From Streptomyces sp. NBC_00414 (GTDB lineage: Bacteria > Actinomycetota > Actinomycetes > Streptomycetales > Streptomycetaceae), in assembly GCF_036038375.1 (NCBI RefSeq), contig NZ_CP107935.1, positions 5,580,001 to 5,644,000 of the forward strand: a stretch of 64,000 bases of DNA, in the 5' to 3' direction. The translations under genes and the position numbers were made by a program. Below the pieces are notes generated by a model that was given only the letters and a program-made list of their open reading frames with translations, was not told the DNA's origin and made no database searches. Positions 43,247 to 52,289 of this stretch are shown piece after piece. Each line of letters opens with the position of its first letter. Position 1 is the first letter of the stretch.

Positions 43247-43897
43247 CTAACTGAAGATGATCATCGAGCCCTGGGCCAGGCTGCGGGTGGCCGCGGCGTG
43301 CAGGCCGAGCCACACATGGCGTTCGCGGGCGAACGGGCTCGCGTCGAAGGGGGCCGGGGCGGCCGGCTCCTCCAACTCCGTCGGCGTCATCGGAGGTTGC
43401 GGCGGCACCGGCGGGTTGGCGGGGTCGATGCCGATCGACGGGGCGACCAGTTCCAGCTCGCGCAGCAGCACCTGGGAGGAGCCCAACGGGCCGCCCCCCG
43501 CGAGGAGTTCGTCGCTCGACAGCGGGTGCGGGAAGTCCACCGGGACGTACGCGCCCGCGTGGTCGTAGTGCCAGACCAGGTGGGACTGCTGGGCCGTCGT
43601 GTCGAACATCTCCAGCAGCTGCTCGTAGTCGCCGCCCAGTTCGCCGACCGGCGTCACCGGCAGCTGGCACACCTGAAGGAGGTACGCCCGGCGCAGGAAG
43701 TGCAGCGCGTCGTAGTCGAAGCCCGCGATCGGCGCCACGTCGCCGGAGAGCCCCGGCATGTACGCGTACACCGGCACCGGCGGGAGTCCGGCCTCGCCCA
43801 GAACCTTGTCGTAGAGCGCGAGTTCCTCGGCGAAGGGGTTGTCGGGGGTGTGGCACAACACGTCGACGAGCGGGACCAGCCACAGGTCACAGGCCAA
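43247..43897 (-). CDS. Conserved hypothetical protein
   Basis: 216 residues, cytosolic: MACDLWLVPLVDVLCHTPDNPFAEELALYDKVLGEAGLPPVPVYAYMPGLSGDV, FDYDALHFLRRAYLLQVCQLPVTPVGELGGDYEQLLEMFDTTAQQSHLVWHYDHAGAYVPVDFPHPLSSDELLAGGGPLGSSQVLLRELELVAPSIG. It resembles an actinobacterial family with no known role. Converges on the small gene at 42937. Confidence 0.7.
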   Translation of the reverse strand: MACDLWLVPLVDVLCHTPDNPFAEELALYDKVLGEAGLPPVPVYAYMPGLSGDVAPIAGFDYDALHFLRRAYLLQVCQLPVTPVGELGGDYEQLLEMFDTTAQQSHLVWHYDHAGAYVPVDFPHPLSSDELLAGGGPLGSSQVLLRELELVAPSIGIDPANPPVPPQPPMTPTELEEPAAPAPFDASPFARERHVWLGLHAAATRSLAQGSMIIFS

Positions 43898-44070
43898 CTG
43901 AGAGCTCCTCGTTCAGCACGGTGGTCAAGGCAGCGTAATGGGTGAAAGCGCGGTCGGTCCCCCTCGTGCGGGTCGGATACCCCACACTCGCCGGCCCGTG
44001 ACCGGCCTGCGGCGAACCCACGGTCGGCCTGCGGTGCACCCCCGGCCGATCCACGGCCGTCCCGTGGCGC

Positions 44071-44802
44071 TCAGCCCTGCGCCAGCAGTTCGATCAGCGC
44101 CAGCGAGTGCGTGTTGTACGCCGCGACGATCTCGTGCGCCGCCGGGGCGTCCCGGCGCGTGAGGGCGTCCACGAGTTCCGTGTGCTCGGCCCACAGATGG
44201 CCCCGCAGGTCCTCGATCCGGCGCAGGTGCTGGACCGCGCACACCCAGGACTGGACGCGCAGCCGGTGCAGGAAGTCGGCGAGATAGGGATTGCCGAACA
44301 GACCGCTCAGCTCGCGCCAGAAACGCAGGTCGTAGCCGATGAGGATGTTCAGGTCGCCCGCGGCGGCGGCCCGCTGCGCCTCCTCGCCGCGGCGGCGCAC
44401 CCCGGCGAGCGCGGCGGCGGTGCGCGGGTCGTCGGCGTGGGTCGCGAGCGCCGCGCGGGCGCCCCGGGTGGTGGCGGCCGCCGCGTCCAGCAGACCGTGG
44501 AAGATGCTCTCCGTGACCAGGCTGCGCGCCTCGATCATGCCCCGGTAGTCGCTCAGCGAGTACTCGTGGACGCGGAACCCGCGGTGCTGGTCCGCGTCCA
44601 GGAGGCCCTGGGCCGACAGATCGACCAGGGCCTCGCGGACGGGGGTCGCGGAGACGCCGTACTGCTCGGCGATCTCCTTGACCGTGAACTCCTTGCCCGG
44701 CTGGAGCCGCCCGGCCAGCACCTCGTCACGCAGCGCGTCCGCGATCTGCTGCCGCAGGGTGCTGCGGGTGACGGCGCCGTTGCCGCTGCCGATGCCGGGC
44801 AT
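44071..44802 (-). CDS. GntR-family regulator (FadR/FCD type)
   Basis: 243 residues. Winged HTH at about 14-78 (STLRQQIADALRDEVLAGRLQPGKEFTVKEIAEQYGVSATPVREALVDLSAQGLLD), then an all-helical FCD domain with Asp/His metal ligands (for example NILIGYDLRFWRELSGLFGNPYLADFLHRLR). Lies downstream of the aminotransferase gene on the same strand and probably controls it; effector likely a carboxylate. Confidence 0.92.
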   Translation of the reverse strand: MPGIGSGNGAVTRSTLRQQIADALRDEVLAGRLQPGKEFTVKEIAEQYGVSATPVREALVDLSAQGLLDADQHRGFRVHEYSLSDYRGMIEARSLVTESIFHGLLDAAAATTRGARAALATHADDPRTAAALAGVRRRGEEAQRAAAAGDLNILIGYDLRFWRELSGLFGNPYLADFLHRLRVQSWVCAVQHLRRIEDLRGHLWAEHTELVDALTRRDAPAAHEIVAAYNTHSLALIELLAQG

Positions 44803-44907
44803 GGCCAGGGTCCCTTCCCCGATCGAATAAGTACTCGCTCATGTCTACGAGCCAGTCACCTTACGCGTTCGACGCGAGGCCACCCGGTTTGCGCGAGTCC
44901 CCTGCCG

Positions 44908-44977
44908 TACCCCCTGCCGTACTCCCTGTGAATCCTCCGCCGTACCCCCTGCCGTACTTCCTGTGAATCCTCCGCCG
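44908..44977. repeat. 35-bp direct repeat between aminotransferase and gntR
   Basis: TACCCCCTGCCGTACTCCCT... (44908-44942) is repeated head to tail at 44943-44977 with one mismatch; part of a third unit follows. It lies in the gap between the two minus-strand genes. Confidence 0.85.
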
Positions 44978-44992
44978 TACTCCCTGCGGGCC

Positions 44993-46351
44993 CTACCGGA
45001 CCGTGTGCTCGTCCGCCGCGGAGAGGGCTTCGTCGAGTGCGGCCAGGCCCTCCTTGGCCTCCGCCTCCGTGATGTTGCACGGCGGTACGACATGGGTGCG
45101 GTTCATGTTGATGAAGGGCCACAGACCGTGCGCCTTCGCCGCGGCGCCGAAGGCCGCCATGGGCGCGTTGGCCTCGCCCGCCGGGTTGTACGGCACGAGG
45201 GGCTCGCGGGTCTCCCTGTCCCGGACGAGTTCCAGGGCCCAGAAGACACCGGTTCCCCGGACCTCGCCGACGCTCGGGTGGCGCTGTGCCAGCTCGCGCA
45301 GCCCGGGGCCGAGGACGCTCTCGCCGATCCGGGCGGCCTGCCCGACGACGCCCTCCTCCTCCATCACGTTCAGGGTGGCGACGGCGGCGGCGCAGGCGAG
45401 CGGGTGCCCGGAGTAGGTGAGCCCGCCGGGGTACGGACGCCGGGCGAAGGTGTCCGCGATCGCGCCGGAGATGGCGACACCACCGAGCGGCACGTATCCG
45501 GAGTTCACGCCCTTGGCGAAGGTCAGCAGGTCCGGTACGACGCCGGTGTGGTCGGCGGCGAACCACTTGCCCGTCCGTCCGAAGCCGGCCATGACCTCGT
45601 CCAGGACGAAGACGATGCCGTGCTCGTCGCAGAGCGCGCGGACGCCCTCCAGGTAGCCCGGCGGCGGGATCATGATCCCGGCCGTGCCCGGGATCGTCTC
45701 CAGGATGATCGCGGCGATGGTGGCCGGGCCCTCGAACGCGATGGTGTCGGCGAGGTGCTGGAGCGCGCGCTCGCACTCCTGCCGCTCGGTCTCGGCGTGG
45801 AAGGGCGAGCGGTAGAGGAAGGGCGCCCAGAAGCGCACGACCCCGGCCGTCCCGCTGTCGTTCGGCCAGCGGCGCGGGTCACCGGTGAGGTTGATCGCGG
45901 CGGCGGTGGCCCCGTGGTACGAGCGGTACGCGCTCAGCACCTTCGGGCGGCCGGTGTGCAGCTTGGCCATCCGGGTGGCGTTCTCGACGGCCTCGGCGCC
46001 GCCGTTGGTGAAGAAGATCTTGTCCAGGTCGCCCGGTGTCCGTCGGGCGATCAGCCGCGCCGCCTCCGACCGCGCCTCGACGGCGAACGCGGGCGCGAAG
46101 GTGGTCATCCTCCCGGCCTGCTCCTGGATCGCGGCGACGACCTTCGGGTGCTGGTAGCCGATGTTCGTGAAGACGAGTCCGCTGGTGAAGTCCAGATACC
46201 GCTTGCCGTCGTAGTCCCAGAAGTAGGACCCCTCGGCACCGGCGACGGCGAGCGGGTCGATGAGCTCCTGCGCCGACCAGGAGTGGAACACGTGTGCGCG
46301 GTCCGCGGCCTTCACGGCGGCGCCGGCCTGGGGATTGGGCTGAGGGGTCAT
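44993..46351 (-). CDS. Class III (omega) aminotransferase
   Basis: 452 residues from the ATG at 46351 (MTPQPNPQAGAAVKAADRAHVFHSWSAQ). PLP fold type I: GSYFWDYDGKRYLDFTSGLVFTNIGYQHPKVV, SYHGATAAAINLTGDPRRW, FVLDEVMAGFGRTGKWF, and the PLP lysine in LLTFAKGVNSGYVPLGGVAIS. The HVFHSWSAQ start resembles beta-alanine/taurine:pyruvate aminotransferases. Exact amino donor unknown. Divergent from the DJ-1 gene. Confidence 0.88.
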   Translation of the reverse strand: MTPQPNPQAGAAVKAADRAHVFHSWSAQELIDPLAVAGAEGSYFWDYDGKRYLDFTSGLVFTNIGYQHPKVVAAIQEQAGRMTTFAPAFAVEARSEAARLIARRTPGDLDKIFFTNGGAEAVENATRMAKLHTGRPKVLSAYRSYHGATAAAINLTGDPRRWPNDSGTAGVVRFWAPFLYRSPFHAETERQECERALQHLADTIAFEGPATIAAIILETIPGTAGIMIPPPGYLEGVRALCDEHGIVFVLDEVMAGFGRTGKWFAADHTGVVPDLLTFAKGVNSGYVPLGGVAISGAIADTFARRPYPGGLTYSGHPLACAAAVATLNVMEEEGVVGQAARIGESVLGPGLRELAQRHPSVGEVRGTGVFWALELVRDRETREPLVPYNPAGEANAPMAAFGAAAKAHGLWPFINMNRTHVVPPCNITEAEAKEGLAALDEALSAADEHTVR

Positions 46352-46478
46352 GCGCCCGAGCGTAGGTGTCGGGGACGGGGACGCGACATCGGCGTCCTGT
46401 CTGCGGAGCGGCCCCGAAAGCGACAGGTTGTCGTGTGTGGGGAGCCTCGACGGGCCCCGGGACCCGTCGAGAGATATT

Positions 46479-46511
46479 GACAGCATGCTGTCGAAATGAC
46501 AGCATGCTGAC
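46479..46511. promoter_or_regulatory. Twin palindromic operators
   Basis: GACAGCATGCTGTC (46479-46492) is a perfect 14-bp palindrome. GACAGCATGCTGAC (46498-46511) is a second copy with one change, centre-to-centre 19 bases away. They lie 41 bases before the DJ-1 gene. The MarR gene of the same operon is the likely binder. Confidence 0.75.
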
Positions 46512-46551
46512 ATATCAACTGGGTGCGTGACCGAGTGACCGAGGAGAAGCC

Positions 46552-47178
46552 ATGACCCTTGAGCCCGCGCACAAGGCCGACCGCAAGCCCGTGTACCTCG
46601 CCGTCTACGACACGCTCGCCGACTGGGAGACCGGCCACACGACCGCGTATCTCGCCCGCGCCGGCCACGAGATCCGGACGGTCGGCCTGTCCGGCGACCC
46701 GGTGCGGTCCGTCGGCGGGCTGCGGATCCAGCCCGACGTGACGCTCGACGACGTACGCCCCGAGGACGCCGCGCTGCTGATCCTGCCGGGAGCCGACCTG
46801 TGGGACACGGGCGACGAGCTCGCGCCCTTCGCCCGCAAGGCGCGGGAGTTCCTGGAGTCCGACGTGCCCGTCGCCGCGATCTGCGGGGCCACCGCAGGAC
46901 TCGCCCGCGAGGGGCTGCTCGACGACCGCGCCCACACCGGCGCCGTGTCCTTCTATCTGGCCGCCACCGGCTACAAGGGCGGCGACCGGTACGTGGAGAC
47001 CGACGCCGTGACGGACGGGCGGCTCGTCACCGCCGGACCCACCGAGCCCGTCGCGTTCGCGCGGGAGGTGTTCGCACTGCTCGGGGTGTACGAGGGAGAG
47101 GTGCTCGACGCCTGGTACCGGCTGTTCCACGACTCGGACGCGCAGGCGTACGAAATCCTTGAGGCGGCCGGACAGTGA
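46552..47178 (+). CDS. DJ-1/PfpI family glutamine-amidotransferase-like protein
   Basis: 208 residues. KPVYLAVYDTLADWETGHTTAYLARAGHEIRTVGL, ALLILPGADLWDT, then the nucleophile elbow VPVAAICGATAGLAREGLLDDRAHTG with Cys at about 109 and a nearby His. Members act as glyoxalases, chaperones or hydrolases; no specific activity can be assigned. The gene end overlaps the MarR gene start (GTGA), and twin palindromes lie upstream. Confidence 0.88.
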   Translation: MTLEPAHKADRKPVYLAVYDTLADWETGHTTAYLARAGHEIRTVGLSGDPVRSVGGLRIQPDVTLDDVRPEDAALLILPGADLWDTGDELAPFARKAREFLESDVPVAAICGATAGLAREGLLDDRAHTGAVSFYLAATGYKGGDRYVETDAVTDGRLVTAGPTEPVAFAREVFALLGVYEGEVLDAWYRLFHDSDAQAYEILEAAGQ

Positions 47179-47744
47179 GCGGAACGGGCGGCGGGGGGAC
47201 CGGGGCGGGCGGGGAACGGCAGGACCTGTTCAGCCGGAGCGCGCTCGCGGTCTTCCGGCTGAACGGCCAGTACCTGGGCGTCGCCGAGGAGTTGGCCGGA
47301 CCTGCCGGGCTCACCGCCGCGCGATGGCAGGTGCTGGGTGCCGTCCTTCGGGAACCCCTCCCTGTCTCCGGGATCGCCAGGGCCATGGGCATCACCCGGC
47401 AGAGCGTGCAGCGCGTCGCCGACCTGCTGGTGGAGCGGGGGCTCGCCGAGTACGTACCCAACCCCGCCCACCGCCGTGCCAAGCTGCTCCGGCCGACCGA
47501 GGAGGGTTTCACGGCCGTCCGGAAGATCGGCCCGGGACACGCGGCCTTCGCGGACCGCCTCGCCGCGACCCTCGGGGAGGCGGAACTGGCCGAGACGGTG
47601 AGGGCGTTGGAACGGCTGACCGGAGCGATGGAGTCCGTCACGGCGGCGCCCACGGAATCAGCCACGGGAGCGAGCGCCGGCACAGCCGCGGAACCGGCCA
47701 TCGGAACAGCGATGGAAACGGCACCCTCTGTTACGGAACCGTAG
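47175..47744 (+). CDS. MarR-family transcriptional regulator
   Basis: 189 residues with a GTG start inside the DJ-1 stop. Winged HTH: GLTAARWQVLGAVLREPLPVSGIARAMGITRQSVQRVADLLVERGLAEYVPNPAHRRAKLLRPTEEG. A low-complexity Ala/Thr tail follows after about residue 155. It probably represses its own operon through the twin palindromes at 46479-46511. Confidence 0.9.
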   Translation: MSGTGGGGTGAGGERQDLFSRSALAVFRLNGQYLGVAEELAGPAGLTAARWQVLGAVLREPLPVSGIARAMGITRQSVQRVADLLVERGLAEYVPNPAHRRAKLLRPTEEGFTAVRKIGPGHAAFADRLAATLGEAELAETVRALERLTGAMESVTAAPTESATGASAGTAAEPAIGTAMETAPSVTEP

Positions 47745-47822
47745 ACGCCGCCCCTGCCGTCTCCCCGTTCTGCCGCACTATCCTCGGGCTGTCGCACATG
47801 TACGGGGGAGGGCGGCGTTTCG

Positions 47823-49874
47823 ATGGAGAAGCTCGGACCTGCGGATCCGCACCGGATCGGCGCGTATCGACTGCTGGCGAGGCTGGGCGCGGGCGGTATG
47901 GGCCAGGTGTATCTGGCGCGTTCCGACCGCGGCAGGACCGTCGCGGTCAAACTCGTCCGGCAGGAACTCGCCGAACAGGAGGAGTTCCGCGCGCGTTTCC
48001 GTCAGGAGGTGCGGGCGGCCCGGCGCGTGGGCGGCTACTGGACGGCGCCGGTGCTCGACGCGGACACGGAGGCGGCGATCCCGTGGGTCGCCACCGGCTA
48101 TGTGGCGGGCCCCTCGCTGGAGGAGGTCGTCGGCCACGACCACGGCGCGCTCCCGGAGCGTTCCGTGCGGATCCTCGCGGCCGGCCTCGCGCACGCGCTC
48201 AAGGACATCCACGCGGCCGGACTGATCCACCGCGACCTCAAGCCGTCGAACGTCCTCGTCACGATCGACGGTCCGCGCGTCATCGACTTCGGTATCGCCC
48301 GCGCCCTGGAGACGGTCACCGACGGCGGCCTCACCCGCACCGGCGCACTCGTCGGCTCGCCCGGCTTCATGGCCCCCGAGCAGGTCCGCGGCGACCGGAT
48401 CACGCCCGCGTGCGACGTCTTCTGCCTGGGCTCGGTCCTGTCGTACGCGGCCACGGGCGACCTTCCGTTCGGTGCGGCCAACAGCGGGGTGCACGCCCTG
48501 ATGTTCCGTATCGCCCAGGAGGAACCGGACCTGGAAGGGGTTCCGGAGGGCATCGCCGATCTCGTCCGGCAGTGCCTGCGCAAGGACCCCGCCTCCCGCC
48601 CGACGCTCGACGACATCCTGGAGCGCACGGGAGCGGAGGACACCGTCACGGACGGGCGCAGCCGCGATCCCTGGCTGCCCGGGATGCTGGTGGCCCAACT
48701 GGGGCGTCACGCGGTGCGGTTGCTGGACTCGGAGGACCCGGACGTCTCGACGGCCCGACCGGCGCACGAGGCCGGGGAACCCTCCACGCCCCCTCCGGCC
48801 TCCGCTCCCCCTCCCACCCCCGCCTCCGCCCCTGCTCCCGCCTCCGCCGCCGCGCCGACAGCCACCCCCGCCGCCGTCCCGGAGGCCTCCCCCGAGCACG
48901 CACCCACCCCCGACGCCTCCTCCCCGCCCCTCCCGGAACCGCCGGCAGGCGCCCCCGCCGATCAACTCCCCACGATGACCGGGGGCCAGTCCCCGACCAC
49001 GCCTCCGGCCGCCCCGCCCGCGCACACCCCGACCCCGCCCCCGGGCCCCGTCCATCCGGCCTACGGCTACCCCCAGCAGCACCCCCAGCCCGCCGCCGGC
49101 TACGGCTACCCGCACCAGCAGCAGCCCGGCGCCTGGTCGGCACCCCCCGGCGGCTACGCGACCCCCAACGCCTATGCGAATCCCAACGGTTACGCGAATC
49201 CCAACGGCTATGCGCCGCCCCCGGGTTCGACCCCTCCCTACGGCCCGACACCCCCGTACGGACCGGGCTTCACGCCGCAGCCGGAACCGGAGCCGCCGCG
49301 CAGGAGCGGCCGGTCCACCGCCGTGCTGATCGTCGTGGCGCTGGTCGTCGCGCTCGGCGCGGGCGCGTCCGTGTACGCGCTCATGAAGGGCGACGGGGAC
49401 GGCCAGGCGGGCGGCGACCCCACCAAGTCCCCCACGAAGGGCGCGCCCACCACTCCGGGCCCATCCACCCCGGGCCCCTCGACGCAGCCGCCCACCACGG
49501 GCGAGGAGACTCCGGCGGACGGCGCGATCCCCGCCGAGTACCTCGGTACCTGGAGCGCGTCCATCGACAACGACACCGGCCGCAACACCCGCCGGCTCAC
49601 CATCCAGCAGGGCGAGGTGGGCGCCACGGTGCTCTCGCTCACGGCGGACGGACCCGCGGACGGCGGCACGTACCACTGTGTGTTCCGGGCGGAGCTGGCG
49701 GAGGCCCCGAGCGATGGCGGTCCGCTGCGGATCGGCCCGTCCGAGGTCACCGTCGGCGAACCGGCCACGTCCTGCTCGCCGGGCGGAGCGACGGAGCTGA
49801 CCCTCCTGCCGGACGGCCGTCTGCGGCGGGTGAACACGAGCAACGGCGACGCGCTGACGTACACGAAGCAGTAG
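47823..49874 (+). CDS. Membrane Ser/Thr protein kinase (PknB type)
   Basis: 683 residues. Kinase domain about 12-275: LGAGGMGQVYLARSDRGRTVAVKLVRQEL (ATP loop and catalytic Lys), LIHRDLKPSNVLVTIDGPRVIDFGIARAL (catalytic loop and DFG), GSPGFMAPEQVRG. A long Pro/Ala/Thr-rich and PYG/NPNGYA-repeat linker runs to about 490, then one membrane helix (TAVLIVVALVVALGAGASVYALM, about 498-520). An outer domain of about 120 residues follows (PAEYLGTWSASIDNDTGRNTRRLTIQQGEVGA). No PASTA repeats, so the outside domain senses something else. Confidence 0.93.
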   Translation: MEKLGPADPHRIGAYRLLARLGAGGMGQVYLARSDRGRTVAVKLVRQELAEQEEFRARFRQEVRAARRVGGYWTAPVLDADTEAAIPWVATGYVAGPSLEEVVGHDHGALPERSVRILAAGLAHALKDIHAAGLIHRDLKPSNVLVTIDGPRVIDFGIARALETVTDGGLTRTGALVGSPGFMAPEQVRGDRITPACDVFCLGSVLSYAATGDLPFGAANSGVHALMFRIAQEEPDLEGVPEGIADLVRQCLRKDPASRPTLDDILERTGAEDTVTDGRSRDPWLPGMLVAQLGRHAVRLLDSEDPDVSTARPAHEAGEPSTPPPASAPPPTPASAPAPASAAAPTATPAAVPEASPEHAPTPDASSPPLPEPPAGAPADQLPTMTGGQSPTTPPAAPPAHTPTPPPGPVHPAYGYPQQHPQPAAGYGYPHQQQPGAWSAPPGGYATPNAYANPNGYANPNGYAPPPGSTPPYGPTPPYGPGFTPQPEPEPPRRSGRSTAVLIVVALVVALGAGASVYALMKGDGDGQAGGDPTKSPTKGAPTTPGPSTPGPSTQPPTTGEETPADGAIPAEYLGTWSASIDNDTGRNTRRLTIQQGEVGATVLSLTADGPADGGTYHCVFRAELAEAPSDGGPLRIGPSEVTVGEPATSCSPGGATELTLLPDGRLRRVNTSNGDALTYTKQ

Positions 49875-49938
49875 GGGCGGCAGCAGGGGCGAGCGCGGGC
49901 CCCTTGCCTGCGATTGACGCGTACACAACCATCAGTCC

Positions 49939-51363
49939 ATGCGACCCATGCGACCTGTGAGCCCCAGCAGAAGAACCGTTCTGGCCGCGACGGCAGCCGC
50001 CGGAGCCGCCTCGGTGGGTACGGCGACGACGGCGACCGCGGCACCCGGGGCGTCCCCGGCGGACGCGCGCCCGCCGGCCACCGCCCAGCCCCCCTCCCGC
50101 GAACTCCGGGCCCTCTTACGGGAGATAGACCCCGACCGCATCGAGGCGACCGTCCGCCGGCTCGTCTCCTTCGGCACCCGGCACACCCTCTCCACCCAGG
50201 ACGACCCGGACCGCGGGATCGGCGCGGCCCGCGACTGGATCCTCGCGGAGATGCGCTCGTACGCCGCCCGGTCCGGCGGCCGGATGACGGCCGAACTCCA
50301 GTCGTACGTCCAGGAACCCGCGCCCCGCGTTCCCACCGCCACCCGCATCACGAACGTGCTGGCGACCCTGCGCGGCTCGGTCACCCCGGAGCGGGTGTAC
50401 GTCGTCTCGGGGCACTACGACTCCCGCGTCACCGATGTCATGGACGCCACCTCGGACGCCCCGGGCGCGGACGACGACGCGTCGGGCGTGGCCGTCGCGA
50501 TGGAACTGGCCCGGGTCATGGCCACCCGCCGCCCCGCCGCCACGATCGTCTTCGCGGCGGTGGCGGGGGAGGAGCAGGGCCTGTACGGAGCCGCTCACAT
50601 GGCGTCCCGGTTCAAGGCGGCCGGTGCGGACGTGCAGGCCATGTTCACGAACGACATCGTGGGCGCGTCGAGGGCGGACGACGGCACGCGGGACCCCTAC
50701 ACGATCCGCCTCTTCGCGGAGGGCGTGCCGACGTCGGAGACCCCGGAGCAGGCGGCGACGCGCCGTTCGGTGGGCGGCGAGAACGACTCACCGTCGCGCC
50801 AGCTGGCCCGTTTCGTGCGGGACACGGCGGACAACCCGGCGACGGGTATGCGGGTACGGGTCGTCTACCGGCGTGACCGCTACCGCCGGGGCGGCGACCA
50901 CATCCCCTTCCTGGAGCAGGGGTATCCGGCGGCCCGTTTCACCGAGCCCGCCGAGGACTTCGCCCATCAGCACCAGGATGTGCGGGTCGAGGACGGCAAG
51001 CAGTACGGGGACCTGCCGGAGTTCTGCGACTTCCCCTTCACGGCCCGGGTCGCCCGGGTCAACGCGGCCGCGCTCTGGACCCTGGCGCAGGCCCCGGCCG
51101 CGCCGCGCGACGCGAGGATCCTCACCGCCGCGCTCACGAACTCCACGCAGCTGGTGTGGAGCCGGGGCTCCGAACCGGACCTCGCCGGTTACGAGGTCGT
51201 CTGGCGCGAGACCACGGCGCCCGAGTGGACCCACGTGATCCCGGTGGGCGACGTGACGTCCCACGAGGTGGATCTGTCCAAGGACAACGTCTTCTTCGGC
51301 GTGAGAGCGCTGAACAGAGCGGGCCTGAGGGGCCCGGTGTCGTTCCCGTCCCCCCAGACCTGA
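49939..51363 (+). CDS. Tat-exported M28 family metallopeptidase with FN3-like tail
   Basis: 474 residues. Twin-arginine signal SPSRRTVLAATAAAGAASVGTA at about 9-30. M28 zinc ligands visible: VVSGHYDSR (His/Asp), GADDDASGVAVAMELARVM, AVAGEEQGLYGA (Glu-Glu) and FTNDIVGAS, with IPFLEQGYPAARFTEPAEDFAHQH near 345. A final beta domain (TQLVWSRGSEPDLAGYEVVWRETT) looks like fibronectin III. Codon 60 is TTA (50116-50118), so translation should depend on bldA and occur late in development. Confidence 0.9.
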   Translation: MRPMRPVSPSRRTVLAATAAAGAASVGTATTATAAPGASPADARPPATAQPPSRELRALLREIDPDRIEATVRRLVSFGTRHTLSTQDDPDRGIGAARDWILAEMRSYAARSGGRMTAELQSYVQEPAPRVPTATRITNVLATLRGSVTPERVYVVSGHYDSRVTDVMDATSDAPGADDDASGVAVAMELARVMATRRPAATIVFAAVAGEEQGLYGAAHMASRFKAAGADVQAMFTNDIVGASRADDGTRDPYTIRLFAEGVPTSETPEQAATRRSVGGENDSPSRQLARFVRDTADNPATGMRVRVVYRRDRYRRGGDHIPFLEQGYPAARFTEPAEDFAHQHQDVRVEDGKQYGDLPEFCDFPFTARVARVNAAALWTLAQAPAAPRDARILTAALTNSTQLVWSRGSEPDLAGYEVVWRETTAPEWTHVIPVGDVTSHEVDLSKDNVFFGVRALNRAGLRGPVSFPSPQT

Positions 51364-51377
51364 CAGTCCCGTCACCG

Positions 51378-51519
51378 ACTCGGGGGTGCTGCCCCCGAAC
51401 CCCCGGTCCGGCTGATCTCAGCCCGTCCGGCGTTTGAGGACGAGCGCGAAGCGCGATACCGGGGGCGAGGGGGCGAAGCCCCCACGCAGTGACGGGAAGG
51501 GTAGGGGCGGCGGGGGCGA
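51378..51519. repeat. Dispersed GC-rich element, copy C
   Basis: Between the converging peptidase and SLATT-like genes. It contains TCAGCCCGTCCGGCGTTTGA once (from about 51419), without the facing arm, and the identical 33-base end CAGTGACGGGAAGGG... at 51487-51519. Confidence 0.8.
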
Positions 51520-51527
51520 AAAAGGCC

Positions 51528-52289
51528 CTACCGAGGCTCGGGCGGCCGCTGCCGAGGCATGTTGGGCCGGGCCCCAGGAGGCAGCGGCGGCCGCCCAACC
51601 GGCGCGACATCCCCCCGCACACCCTCACCCACCCCCGCCTGAACGGCCGACGGAACTCCCCCGGCCCGAAACTCCACCATCCAGTCCGAGGTCTCCACCC
51701 GCACCAGCTCCGTCACATCCTCGGAGAACCTCCGCAACACCCCGAGACACCGTTCGGCCGCCTCCCCGGCGGTCCCCTCGGCCGGCCCGAGAACCTCCCG
51801 CACGCACTCGGACGCCCAGTCGAACTGAAGAACCTGCAGCCGCCGCTGCACGGCCTGCGCGGTCGCCACGTCCCTTATCCACCCGGAGGTCACCCCGAAG
51901 TAGCGGTCCCCCGCCACACAGGCGACGGCCGCCAGCAACGCCAGATACCCCCAGGCGGCGCCCCCGCCGAGCACCCCGGCGAGGTCCAGCAGGGGGAGCG
52001 CGGCCCCGGCGAGGGCTCCCGCGGCGGCCCCGGCCCGCAGGGCCCGTGCCCCCCGCCGTTTCCACACCCGGTCGGTGAGGTACCAGGACGCGGTGGTGAG
52101 CGCGCCGGTCTCCACCCACCGGTAGAGCTCGTCGAGCCGCTCGGCCGGTTCCCCCCAGTCGCCGAGCGGAAAGGCCCGTCCCATCAGGTCGCCGGCCTCC
52201 ACCGGACTCCCGCCCCGCCCGTCGCCCCGGCCGTCCCGGGCCGACCCCTCGGGCTGCATGTCCGGCTGGCTCACCCGAGGCTCCCTCAT
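51528..52289 (-). CDS. SLATT-like two-helix membrane protein
   Basis: 253 residues from the ATG at 52289. LDELYRWVETGALTTASWYLTDRVWKRRGARALRAGAAAGALAGAALPLLDLAGVLGGGAAWGYLALLAAVACVAGDRYFGVTSGWIRDVATAQAVQRRLQVLQFDWA contains two closely spaced hydrophobic helices flanked by helices, the SLATT layout. SLATT proteins are often predicted pore-forming effectors in nucleotide-signalling defence systems. This one has no sensor or nucleotide cyclase neighbour, so a housekeeping role is equally possible. Pro-rich tail. Confidence 0.6.
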   Translation of the reverse strand: MREPRVSQPDMQPEGSARDGRGDGRGGSPVEAGDLMGRAFPLGDWGEPAERLDELYRWVETGALTTASWYLTDRVWKRRGARALRAGAAAGALAGAALPLLDLAGVLGGGAAWGYLALLAAVACVAGDRYFGVTSGWIRDVATAQAVQRRLQVLQFDWASECVREVLGPAEGTAGEAAERCLGVLRRFSEDVTELVRVETSDWMVEFRAGGVPSAVQAGVGEGVRGDVAPVGRPPLPPGARPNMPRQRPPEPR

